Assembly: GCA_016933355.1 (NCBI GenBank)
Contig: JAFGBC010000086.1
Location: 1-5,850, forward strand
Direction of reading: 5' to 3'
Length of the DNA: 5,850 nt
From: Candidatus Aminicenantota bacterium
GTDB taxonomy: Bacteria; Acidobacteriota; Aminicenantia; Aminicenantales; JAFGBC01
The notes under the pieces were generated by a model. That model ran no database searches, was not told where the DNA came from, and was given only the letters and a program-made list of their open reading frames with translations. Below, in pieces: positions 1-5,658 of the stretch. The position numbers and the translations under genes were made by a program. The number at the start of each line of letters is the position of its first letter. The first letter of the stretch is position 1.

Positions 1-516
1 GACAAGCTTCTGGCCGTCATCAAGGAGATCGACGTCAAGCCGGCCGATATCGTGATCACGGCCCAGCTCGTTGTCGGATCCTCGGCCCCGAGCGATAAAT
101 CCGACGAGGCCCTCCAGAACGACCCTCTCATCAAGGAGTTGAAAGGATTCCTCCCTTATAAGAGCTTCGGCCAGCTCGACGCCAACCTCATCCGGACAAT
201 CAACGGCGAAAGGGCCCAGATGACCCTGGGCCGGCGCGCGGAATTCATGCTCGACGTCCGGCCGAGCTACTCGACGGACGGGAAGGCGGAACATATCCAG
301 CTCGACCTCCGGCTCACTCTTCTCACGGTGATGTTCGGCGACGACGGAAAGACGGCGCAGCTCATCCCCACCGGCACGAAAGACCACAACTCCCAGACCC
401 TGATCAGCACGACGCTGTCCCTCAAGTCGGGCGAGAAGACCGTCACCGGCGTCTCCAAGCTCGACGGCGGCGACAAGGGGCTCATCCTCATCCTGAGCGC
501 CAAAGCCGTTAAATGA
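1..516 (+). CDS. 3' end of a secretin N-domain-like protein (partial)
   Basis: The frame is open from the first base to the TGA at 514-516, so 171 C-terminal residues are visible and the true start lies outside the window. A GTG at 52 is in frame, but protein-like sequence continues upstream of it (DKLLAVIKEIDVKPADIV), so I do not take it as the start. The first 30 or so residues, with LLAVIKEIDVKPADIVITAQLVV, resemble the end of a secretin N1/N3-type domain, where a helix ending in 'IxxIDVxPxxVxIxAxLV' is typical. The rest is beta-rich: a segment around FLPYKSFGQLDANLIRT, then FMLDVRPSY, then TTLSLKSGEKTVTG near the C-terminus. No transmembrane helix is visible. A periplasmic or outer-membrane-associated role is an inference from the family resemblance. 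A full secretin pore domain is not recognisable here. The gene converges on the minus-strand operon. The gene call is sound; the function is tentative. Confidence 0.8.
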   Translation, partial: DKLLAVIKEIDVKPADIVITAQLVVGSSAPSDKSDEALQNDPLIKELKGFLPYKSFGQLDANLIRTINGERAQMTLGRRAEFMLDVRPSYSTDGKAEHIQLDLRLTLLTVMFGDDGKTAQLIPTGTKDHNSQTLISTTLSLKSGEKTVTGVSKLDGGDKGLILILSAKAVK

Positions 517-536
517 TCCCCCGCCGACTGTAATTC

Positions 537-580
537 CGGGGACACCCGACTTGATTCCCGAATCAAGTCGGGTGTCCCCG
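537..580. repeat. Perfect 21-bp inverted repeat, 2-nt spacer (possible bidirectional terminator or REP-like element)
   Basis: The arms 537-557 and 560-580 are exact reverse complements, separated by CC at 558-559. The left arm begins CGGGGACACCCGACTTGATT. The repeat starts 20 nt after the stop of the plus-strand gene, a normal position for a terminator hairpin, and lies between converging genes. There is no T-tract on either side: the plus side continues CTTGATCTGA, and the minus side continues into GGAATTACAG. It therefore is not a textbook intrinsic terminator. The 'TAATTCCGGGGACAC' left edge resembles palindromes that I recall scattered with IS200-like/REP-associated transposases in some GC-rich genomes. 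That link is from memory and unverified. Confidence 0.75.
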
Positions 581-866
581 CTTGATCTGACGATCTAGCC
601 GGCCTGTATTCGGGATTTGAGCATAATGGGGTGGCGCGTGCTGGGGGCCCCCCGGCGCCCGGAACAGTAGGCGGTCAGGACTATGTAAGAAGATCACGAC
701 GCGGGAGTATCGTGAGGACGCTGGGGGTGAGCACTCATGCAAGGCATGAGTACGGCAAGGCGCGCCGCGACAGGACCCTCTCCGACATTTGATTAAATCC
801 CTAAAGCGGGATCTTCTTTTACGGCCAGCCGGAGAAGGGCGGCTCCTTCTTCGCCTCGCTACGGGG
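581..866. other. Intergenic stretch with several hairpins and no recognisable gene
   Basis: No convincing coding region is seen on either strand. A plus-strand frame is open at 586-789 but has no ATG start and no family I recognise. The minus-strand frame at 563-985 runs antisense into the TPR gene's 3' end and looks spurious. Inverted repeats visible: GGGG/CCCC within the G/C run near 643-653, flanked by GGCGC/GCGCC; TCACGA 694-699 with TCGTGA 710-715; ACTCATGC 733-740 with GCATGAGT 744-751 (8 bp, 3-nt loop); ATCCC 797-801 with GGGAT 808-812, followed on the plus strand by CTTCTTTT (813-820), a weak terminator-like arrangement. No tRNA T-arm, SRP, tmRNA or RNase P signature was found. It could be a long 3' UTR, a decayed element or an unrecognised structured RNA. 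Confidence 0.5.
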
Positions 867-3185
867 TCAGGCCCCGCGCTGGGACACGGACTTCGACAGG
901 GTCTTGATCCGCTTGGAGACGTCGCGGAACTTCGGGTCCCATTTCTCGACCTCGCGGAATAGGCCCAAGGCCTTGTCTCGCTCACCCATGTCGGCGAAGA
1001 GGCAGGCCAGCTCGTACTTCAGGGTGAATTGGGCCCGGTCGCCGTCTCCGGCCAGGGCGATCGCTTTCTCCAGCCAGGCGCGGGCTTCCTCAAGCTCGCC
1101 CTTCTGGATGTGGCACTGGCCGATCAGGCTGAAGCAGTCGAGAACACGGCTGTTGTCGTGGGAAGCGATCTGGAACTCGTCGATGGCGACTTCCCACAAC
1201 CCCTGCTCCAAGTAGGCGACGCCCAGGTTGTAGTGGAGCTCGTAGTTGTCGCGGTCGACCCGCTCGGCGACGGCCGACCGGAAATCGCGCAGGATCTCGG
1301 TCAGGTCCTTTTCGTAGGCGCCCATGTCCCCTTCGGACTGCTGCTCGAGCAGGATGTCGATCATCTCCAGCTCGACGACGGCCTGGAGACGGGTGTCGAA
1401 GAACCGGAAGGCGATTTGCTTCTCGGGCGGCTCGGGCACGACGCCGGTGTCCATGAAGAGCTCGGCGATATCGACCTTGTCGCCGTCGTCTCCGCCTGTG
1501 GCGGGCGCCGGCCTCGGCACCGGGGCCGGGATCGGGCCCGGAATCGGCGCGGGCCGGAATACCGGCTTGGGCGCCGGCCGGGACGGAGGCGGAGGCGGCT
1601 CGGGCTTGGCCGCCGGAACGGGCGGGACGGGCGCCGGCCGGGCCGCCGGCCTTGACGGGGCGGGGGGCTGCGGCTCAGGAGAAGGTTCGGGGACCGGCGC
1701 GGGCGGCGGCTCCGGCGCGGCCAGGACCTCGCGGGTCTTGGCTTCGGCCTCTTCGACGCGCTCGGGAAGCTCTTCCTCCGCGACCGGGGCGGGCGTCTCC
1801 ATCCTCTCGATGACCTCGAGCTTGTCCAGGATGCGCGGGTCGTCCGTATACTGGATCCGCAGGTTCTCCAGGATCCGTCGTGCGTTCCGGACCAGGCCCT
1901 GTTCAAGGTAGAGCTCGGCGTGGGCGATCCCGGCCTGGATGGCTTCCTCGTCCTCCTTGGCCAGCCGGACGACGTCGGCTTCCGAAGTGGGTTGGTCGCC
2001 GATGAACCCGAATTCCCGGCGGAGCATCTTGTATTCCTGCTCGAGCTCGGCGTCCTCGGGGACGAGACCGATGAGCTCGGACAAGATGAACATCATCTTC
2101 TCCTTGAGTTCCTTGTCCCTGGCCTCCTGGAGGATCATCCGGTAGACGACTTCGAGACGCTTCTTCTGGCCCCCGGCCTTGTAGATCGCGGCCAGCTTCT
2201 CCAGCGTCGGGATGTGCGTCTGCTTGTGGATCGCGATCAGGCCGAGCAGGCCGATCGCCTTGTCCTCTTTCTGCTTCTTGAGGAGGCTGGCGACCAGGGG
2301 GTCGTAGGCCTCGAGGGCCTCGTCGAGCTTGTCGAGCGCGATCCGCGCCTTGCCCAGCTTGACCCGGGCGTTGACGTCGGCCGGCCGCTCGGCCACGACC
2401 CGGGTCAGGATCTCCTCGGCCTTCTTGAAGCTCTGTTCCTCGAGATAGAGCCCGCCCAGCAAAGTCCACAGGTCGAGGTTCGACTTGTCCTTCTTGACGG
2501 CATCCTCGACCAGGCTCAGGGCCTCCTTGCGCTTGCCGCGCTTGCGGAAGATCTTCATCAGGTTGGCGACCGTCCGCGGGAAGCTCTCCTTGAGCCCGCG
2601 GGCCTTGAGGAGGAGCTGTCCGGCCTCCTCGTAGCGCCCGGCCTCGATCCAATCCTCGGCGACGTCGTTGAGCGTTTCGAGGGCCTCATTCGTCATTTTG
2701 TTCTGGACGTAGAGGTCGGCGAGCTCCAGCCGCGGCTTGGCGTCCTGGCGGTCGAGCTTGATCAGCCGCTCGTAGAGGGCGAGCAGCTCCTTGGTCTTCT
2801 TCTCGCGCTTGAGCAGGGCGGCCGCCCGCAGGTACTCGGACTTGGCCTCGGCCACGAAGTCCTGGCGCTCGAACATCTCGCCCATCTTGAGGGCGACCCG
2901 GAGGTCGTCGGGCTTGAACTTGACGATCTTCTTGTAGATCGCCATCGCCTGGGAGTACTGGCCCCGGTTCTCGTAGTCGTCGGCCGCCTCCCGGAAGGCG
3001 TGGACGGCCCGGTCGGTCTGGTTCAGGCGGAGGTAGAGATCCCCGATCGTGTTGTTGACGGACAGGTCGGGCGCGTCGCCCTCCAGGAGCCTGCGGTACT
3101 CGGCGATGGCGTCCTCGAGCCGTCCGGCCCGGACGTGCCGCTCGGCGAGCTCCAGGATCTTGGCCCGGTCGATCTTGGGGTTCAT
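867..3185 (-). CDS. Large tetratricopeptide-repeat protein with proline-rich linker
   Basis: 772 aa, starting with an ATG that overlaps the rnhB stop as ATGA. There is no signal peptide or membrane segment, so it is probably cytoplasmic. Three regions are visible. Residues about 8-450 form a helical TPR array; clear units include AGRLEDAIAEYRRLLE (20-35), RGQYSQAMAIYKKIVKFKPDD (within 74-94), QNKMTNEALETL (161-172), EAGRYEEAGQLLLKA (181-195) and the SFKKAEEILTRVVAERPAD unit (252-270). Residues about 463-490 are acidic, and 491-562 are roughly half proline. Residues about 570-772 hold a second TPR block, with NYELHYNLGVAYLEQGLWEVAIDEFQ (starting at 647), KGELEEARAWLEKAI (695-709) and MGERDKALGLFREVEKWDP (starting at 733). 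TPR arrays bind protein partners; none can be named. The gene ends the operon and may also have its own promoter (3202-3230). A short GC hairpin (863-875) spans the stop codon. A run of five prolines (530-534) is the kind of sequence that slows ribosomes without EF-P. Confidence 0.93.
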   Translation of the reverse strand: MNPKIDRAKILELAERHVRAGRLEDAIAEYRRLLEGDAPDLSVNNTIGDLYLRLNQTDRAVHAFREAADDYENRGQYSQAMAIYKKIVKFKPDDLRVALKMGEMFERQDFVAEAKSEYLRAAALLKREKKTKELLALYERLIKLDRQDAKPRLELADLYVQNKMTNEALETLNDVAEDWIEAGRYEEAGQLLLKARGLKESFPRTVANLMKIFRKRGKRKEALSLVEDAVKKDKSNLDLWTLLGGLYLEEQSFKKAEEILTRVVAERPADVNARVKLGKARIALDKLDEALEAYDPLVASLLKKQKEDKAIGLLGLIAIHKQTHIPTLEKLAAIYKAGGQKKRLEVVYRMILQEARDKELKEKMMFILSELIGLVPEDAELEQEYKMLRREFGFIGDQPTSEADVVRLAKEDEEAIQAGIAHAELYLEQGLVRNARRILENLRIQYTDDPRILDKLEVIERMETPAPVAEEELPERVEEAEAKTREVLAAPEPPPAPVPEPSPEPQPPAPSRPAARPAPVPPVPAAKPEPPPPPSRPAPKPVFRPAPIPGPIPAPVPRPAPATGGDDGDKVDIAELFMDTGVVPEPPEKQIAFRFFDTRLQAVVELEMIDILLEQQSEGDMGAYEKDLTEILRDFRSAVAERVDRDNYELHYNLGVAYLEQGLWEVAIDEFQIASHDNSRVLDCFSLIGQCHIQKGELEEARAWLEKAIALAGDGDRAQFTLKYELACLFADMGERDKALGLFREVEKWDPKFRDVSKRIKTLSKSVSQRGA
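1500..1715 (-). other. Proline-rich low-complexity linker inside the TPR gene
   Basis: This encodes residues 491-562 of the TPR protein, 36 of 72 being proline, with alanine, arginine, lysine, valine and glutamate between (patterns such as PAPVPEP, RPAPVPP and PGPIPAPVP). It separates the N-terminal and C-terminal TPR blocks and should be an extended, flexible spacer. The DNA is extremely GC-rich, which creates long open frames on the other five frames; those are artefacts. Such tracts tend to vary in length between relatives. Confidence 0.85.
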
Positions 3186-3817
3186 CGCGATTCCGGACTC
3201 AATTTTAAATTAAAACTCGCCCGATGGAAAGGCGTCGGCCCCCGCTCGCGCAGGGCGCGATAGTGGGCCGCCGTCCCATAGCCTTTGTTCCCGGCCAATC
3301 CGTAGCCCCCGTACACCTCGTCCAAAAACACCATCATCCCGTCCCGGACGACCTTGGCGACGATCGAAGCCGCCGCAATCGACACGCTCTTGCGGTCTCC
3401 TTGGGGGACGGCTCTCTGCCGATACTGTACATCCTGAAGGGCGAACCCGTCAATAAGAAGAATGTCGGGGGGGAGGGACAGGCCCTCGGCCGCCCGGCGC
3501 ATCGCCAACAGGGAAGCCCAGTAGATGTTGATTCGGTCGATCTCGTCCCGGCTCGCCAGCCCGACGGCCACGGACAGAGCGGCGGCCCGGATCTCGCGGA
3601 ACAGGCGCCGGCGGCTGTTGGGCGTCAGCAGCTTGGAATCCCGGATGCCTCCGACCCAGGCGGGAGCGTCCGGGCCGCGCAGGGCGTCCAGGGGCAGGAT
3701 GACGGCGGCCGCGACGACGGGGCCGAACAGGGCGCCCCGGCCGGCCTCGTCAACCCCCGCGATCGTCCGCCAGCCGCGGCCCCGGCACTCGTCCTCAAGG
3801 TCGAAACCCGCTCTCAC
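3182..3817 (-). CDS. rnhB: Ribonuclease HII
   Basis: 211 aa, close to the usual RNase HII length. It cuts the RNA strand of RNA:DNA hybrids and starts removal of single ribonucleotides misincorporated in DNA, using two divalent metal ions. The family motifs appear in order: GVDEAGRG (21-28, acidic residues D23 and E24), IRDSKLL (58-64, the family's 'DSKKL' block), LLIDGF (120-125, D123), SIAAASIVAKVVRD (146-159, D159) and the C-terminal HRASF (198-202). All four expected carboxylates are present, so it should be active. The start is GTG at 3815-3817, 6 nt after the rplS stop; the first 18 or so residues precede the conserved core, and a later start cannot be excluded. Its stop overlaps the TPR start. 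The rplS-rnhB adjacency is common in bacteria. Confidence 0.97.
   Translation of the reverse strand: MRAGFDLEDECRGRGWRTIAGVDEAGRGALFGPVVAAAVILPLDALRGPDAPAWVGGIRDSKLLTPNSRRRLFREIRAAALSVAVGLASRDEIDRINIYWASLLAMRRAAEGLSLPPDILLIDGFALQDVQYRQRAVPQGDRKSVSIAAASIVAKVVRDGMMVFLDEVYGGYGLAGNKGYGTAAHYRALRERGPTPFHRASFNLKLSPESR
3202..3230 (-). promoter_or_regulatory. Candidate sigma70-type promoter ahead of the TPR gene
   Basis: On the minus strand, TTTCCA (3225-3230; 4 of 6 to TTGACA) is followed after exactly 17 nt by TAAAAT (3202-3207; 5 of 6 to TATAAT). The -10 ends 16 nt before the TPR ATG, giving a short leader. It lies inside the last codons of rnhB, where AGT TTT AAT TTA AAA TTG AGT replaces the G/C-ending codons used elsewhere in this operon. 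That codon shift supports a constraint on the DNA. The leader would carry only a weak Shine-Dalgarno (CCGGAAT). Pattern-based; not proven. Confidence 0.35.
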
Positions 3818-3823
3818 GACCGG

Positions 3824-4165
3824 TCAGCGCTCTTCCTTGAGCTTGGCCGCCTTGCCCTTCAGGTCGCGCAGGTAGTAGAGCTTGGCCCGGCGGACCCTGC
3901 CCTTGCGGACGACCTCGAAGCGCTTGACCATCGGGGAGTGGACGGGAAAGATGCGCTCGATCCCGATCCCGAAGGAAAGCTTGCGGACGGTGACGGTGGC
4001 CCCGAGGCCGGTGCCCTTGCGGGCGATGACGTCGCCCTTGAAGATCTGGATCCGTTCCTTGTCGCCTTCCTTGATGACGACGTGGACTTTGACCGTATCG
4101 CCGATCCCCACGGGCTCGAGGTCCTTCTTGAGGTGCTTGTCCTCGACGGCTCGAATCGCGTTCAT
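3824..4165 (-). CDS. rplS: 50S ribosomal protein L19
   Basis: 113 aa, normal length. L19 sits at the 30S-50S interface of the ribosome. Conserved blocks: GDTVKVHVVIKEGDKERIQI (22-41) followed by FKGDVIARKG (42-51), then TVRKLSFGIGIERIFPVHSP (59-78), and the basic tail VRRAKLYYLRDLKGKAAK (91-108). The ATG start overlaps the trmD stop as ATGA, and a GGAAAG sequence lies just upstream as a ribosome binding site inside the end of trmD. Translational coupling to trmD is therefore likely. Nothing unusual in sequence. Confidence 0.98.
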   Translation of the reverse strand: MNAIRAVEDKHLKKDLEPVGIGDTVKVHVVIKEGDKERIQIFKGDVIARKGTGLGATVTVRKLSFGIGIERIFPVHSPMVKRFEVVRKGRVRRAKLYYLRDLKGKAAKLKEER

Positions 4166-4899
4166 GGCTCTTTCCTTTCCTTCCGAATTTCGTCCAGGAG
4201 GGACCGGTCGGCGGCCGACAGCGGACGCGCCCCGATCAGGTCCGGACGCAACGCGGCCGTCTTGGCCAGCGCTTGGCGCCGTCTCCAGCGCCCGATCCGG
4301 GCGTGATCCCCGGAGAAGAGGACCTCGGGGACGGCGTGTCCCCGGAAGACGCGCGGCCGCGTGTAATGGGGGCAGTCCAGCAGCCCCTCGGCGAACGAGT
4401 CGTGGGCGACCGACGCGGCCTTGCCCACGACGCCGGGCACGAAGCGGGCCACGGCGTCGACGACGACCATGGCCGCCGGCTCGCCCCCGGTCAGGACGTA
4501 ATCGCCGATCGATACCTCGGCGTCCGCCAGGTGGCGCCCGACCCGCTCGTCGACGCCCTCGTAGCGGCCGCAGATCAGGATGACCTGCCGGCAGACGGCC
4601 CAGGCCCGGGCCGTCTCCGTGTCGAACATCCGGCCCTGGGGCGAAAGGAGGACGACGGGCGCCTCCGTTTCGGCGCGGACCGCCTCGACGGCCTTGAAAA
4701 TCGGCCCCGGCATCAGGACCATGCCCTCGCCGCCGCCGAACGGCCGGTCGTCGACCTGGCGGTGCTTGCCGTCCGTCCAGTCCCTCAAATCATGAACCCG
4801 GATGTCCAGCACGCCCTTGGCGGCGGCCTTTTCAAGGATGCCGGCCGCCAGGAACCCCGAGAACATCCCGGGAAAGATCGTGATTATATCAAATCTCAT
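4162..4899 (-). CDS. trmD: tRNA (guanine-N1)-methyltransferase TrmD
   Basis: 245 aa. TrmD is a SPOUT-class enzyme that uses S-adenosylmethionine to methylate N1 of G37 beside the anticodon of tRNAs with G36, preventing +1 frameshifting. Visible motifs: HRQVDDRPFGGGEGMVLMPG (46-65), LSPQGR (85-90), CGRYEGVDERV (110-120), SIGDYVLTGGE (130-140), ARFVPGVVG (151-159) and HDSFAEGLLDCPHYTRP (166-182). R152 and D167 match the catalytic Arg154 and Asp169 of the E. coli enzyme. The trefoil-knot AdoMet pocket is thus intact. The ATG start overlaps the rimM end by 11 nt, and its stop overlaps rplS by 4 nt. Its opening codons (AGA TTT GAT ATA ATC) are AT-rich and include codons rare for this GC-rich DNA. 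Confidence 0.98.
   Translation of the reverse strand: MRFDIITIFPGMFSGFLAAGILEKAAAKGVLDIRVHDLRDWTDGKHRQVDDRPFGGGEGMVLMPGPIFKAVEAVRAETEAPVVLLSPQGRMFDTETARAWAVCRQVILICGRYEGVDERVGRHLADAEVSIGDYVLTGGEPAAMVVVDAVARFVPGVVGKAASVAHDSFAEGLLDCPHYTRPRVFRGHAVPEVLFSGDHARIGRWRRRQALAKTAALRPDLIGARPLSAADRSLLDEIRKERKEP
4883..4891 (-). promoter_or_regulatory. Extended -10-like sequence TGATATAAT within the trmD start
   Basis: The minus strand reads TGATATAAT, a perfect match to the extended -10 consensus TGnTATAAT. It spans the TGA stop of rimM and codons 4-6 of trmD. No good -35 is seen at 15-17 nt upstream (TTGGAC, TTTGGA and TTTTGG are all weak). Transcription from here would begin inside trmD, so it could only serve rplS, rnhB or the TPR gene. 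The sequence may equally reflect low-structure codons near a translation start. Confidence 0.2.
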
Positions 4900-5392
4900 T
4901 CAAGTCCAAAAGGCCTTCCGGAACCTCGACGAGAATATGCTTGGCGGCGACGTCGACCCGGCGGCAGATCGCCCGGCTCAGGGGCAGCAAGAGATCGCGG
5001 CCGTCCCGGTCGACGACGAGCTGGTCGTTGCCGGGGATCGTCCAGACGTCCCGGACCGTCCCCAGCTCCCGCCCGTCGCCCGTCGTCACCCGGCAGCCGA
5101 CGAGCTGGTAGAGATAGTAGGCGTCCGGCCCGGGAGGCGGCAGGGCCGCCTCGGGCTGCAGGACCGGGCATCCCCGCAAGCGCTCGGCGGCGTCCATGGT
5201 GTCGATGCCCCTCAGCTTGAACCGGTAGCCGGCGCCCGCGGCCTTCAGGGCTTCGACCCGGAACGCCTCGTCCCGGCCGCCGACCCGGATGAAAACCGTC
5301 TCGAGCCCCGCCTCGGGCGGGGCGCCGTCCGGACGGTATTTAACTTCGCCCTTGTTCCCCCAGCTGCCGACGATCGTCCCGATGCGGATCAA
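4889..5392 (-). CDS. rimM: Ribosome maturation factor RimM
   Basis: 167 aa, normal length. RimM binds S19 and helps the 30S head, around 16S helices 31 and 33b, to mature. The N-terminal beta-barrel is marked by GTIVGSWGNKGEVKY (5-19), FRVEALK (44-50) and KLRGIDTMDAAERLRG (59-74). The C-terminal PRC-barrel (about 91-165) includes YYLYQLVGCRV (92-102), GRELGTVRDV (107-116), GNDQLVV (121-127) and HILVEVPEGLLDL (152-164). The start is a TTG at 5390-5392, directly abutting the in-frame khpA TAG. No ATG or GTG occurs in this frame before the conserved core, so TTG is the only workable start. A GGGA about 7 nt upstream can act as a weak ribosome binding site. Termination-reinitiation from khpA is likely. 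Confidence 0.96.
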   Translation of the reverse strand: MIRIGTIVGSWGNKGEVKYRPDGAPPEAGLETVFIRVGGRDEAFRVEALKAAGAGYRFKLRGIDTMDAAERLRGCPVLQPEAALPPPGPDAYYLYQLVGCRVTTGDGRELGTVRDVWTIPGNDQLVVDRDGRDLLLPLSRAICRRVDVAAKHILVEVPEGLLDLNEI

Positions 5393-5629
5393 CTATCCCT
5401 TTTCGATGATCTCGAGGTTGAATCTCCTCCGGAGCTTCATGCCGGCCGCCCCCAGGATGATCCGGATGGCGCGGGCCGTCCGTCCCTGCTTGCCGATGAC
5501 CTTGCCCAAGTCTTCGGGGGCCACCTTGAGCTCCAGGATCGTCGTTTGCTCGCCCTCGAGCTGGGAGACCACGACCCTATCCGGGTTGTCGACTAGCGCT
5601 TTGGCGATCAATTCCACGAGTTCTTTCAC
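5393..5629 (-). CDS. khpA: KH-domain RNA-binding protein KhpA
   Basis: 78 aa, typical of the family (about 75-80). It is a single type-II KH domain protein; in Gram-positive bacteria KhpA works with KhpB (EloR/Jag) as an RNA chaperone affecting cell elongation and division. The RNA-binding GxxG loop is visible as GKQG (46-49) within LGKVIGKQGRTARAIR (41-56), followed by the C-terminal strand RRRFNLEIIE. The start is GTG at 5627-5629 (KELVELIAKALV follows), chosen because a near-perfect Shine-Dalgarno GAAGGAGGT lies 4 nt upstream. A longer frame starting at 5740 would overlap rpsP and add non-conserved residues. It stops with TAG immediately before the rimM TTG. A KhpB partner is not in the window. 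Confidence 0.95.
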   Translation of the reverse strand: MKELVELIAKALVDNPDRVVVSQLEGEQTTILELKVAPEDLGKVIGKQGRTARAIRIILGAAGMKLRRRFNLEIIEKG

Positions 5630-5633
5630 AGCG

Positions 5634-5653
5634 ACCTCCTTCTTCGAGAAGAA
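5634..5653 (-). promoter_or_regulatory. khpA ribosome binding site with overlapping small hairpin
   Basis: GAAGGAGGT (5634-5642, minus strand) matches the 16S anti-Shine-Dalgarno over nine bases and sits 4 nt before the GTG start of khpA, which decides that start. Directly upstream, TTCTTC and GAAGAA (5640-5653) form a perfect inverted repeat whose 3' arm overlaps the first three bases of the site. The stem is A/U-rich and weak. Confidence 0.7.
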
Positions 5654-5658
5654 TGAAC

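Noticed and set aside
537..580. Palindrome as a canonical rho-independent terminator
   Set aside because: Position fits but no T-tract follows on either strand, so it is listed as an inverted repeat with possible terminator function only.
581..866. tRNA, SRP RNA, tmRNA, RNase P RNA or group II intron in the intergenic stretch
   Set aside because: None of the conserved signatures I looked for (T-arm GGTTCGA, SRP GGAAGGAAGCAG-like loop, GTGCG intron start, domain V) was found.
563..985. A 140-codon minus-strand open frame over the intergenic stretch
   Set aside because: It starts inside the TPR gene in another frame and runs into the palindrome. Composition is Arg/Pro/Ser-rich and no homology is recognisable.
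1500..1715. CRISPR-like or tandem-repeat array in the GC-rich linker
   Set aside because: Similarity between segments comes from repeated Pro/Ala codons in a continuous reading frame; there are no regular repeat-spacer units.
1361..1906. Arg/Pro/Ser-rich minus-strand frame overlapping the TPR linker
   Set aside because: Frame-shifted reading of the proline-rich coding region; low-complexity shadow.
1920..3263. A 447-codon plus-strand open frame antisense to the TPR gene
   Set aside because: It lies opposite a clear TPR protein. Its Leu/Gly/Asp/Val-rich composition is what reading the opposite strand of GC-rich, G/C-ending codons gives, and it shows no recognisable domain.
3224..4306. A 360-codon plus-strand open frame across rnhB and rplS
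   Set aside because: Antisense to two conserved genes with intact motifs; no family resemblance and no plausible ribosome binding site. It is a GC-bias artefact, as are the frames at 4273-5220 and 4802-5596.
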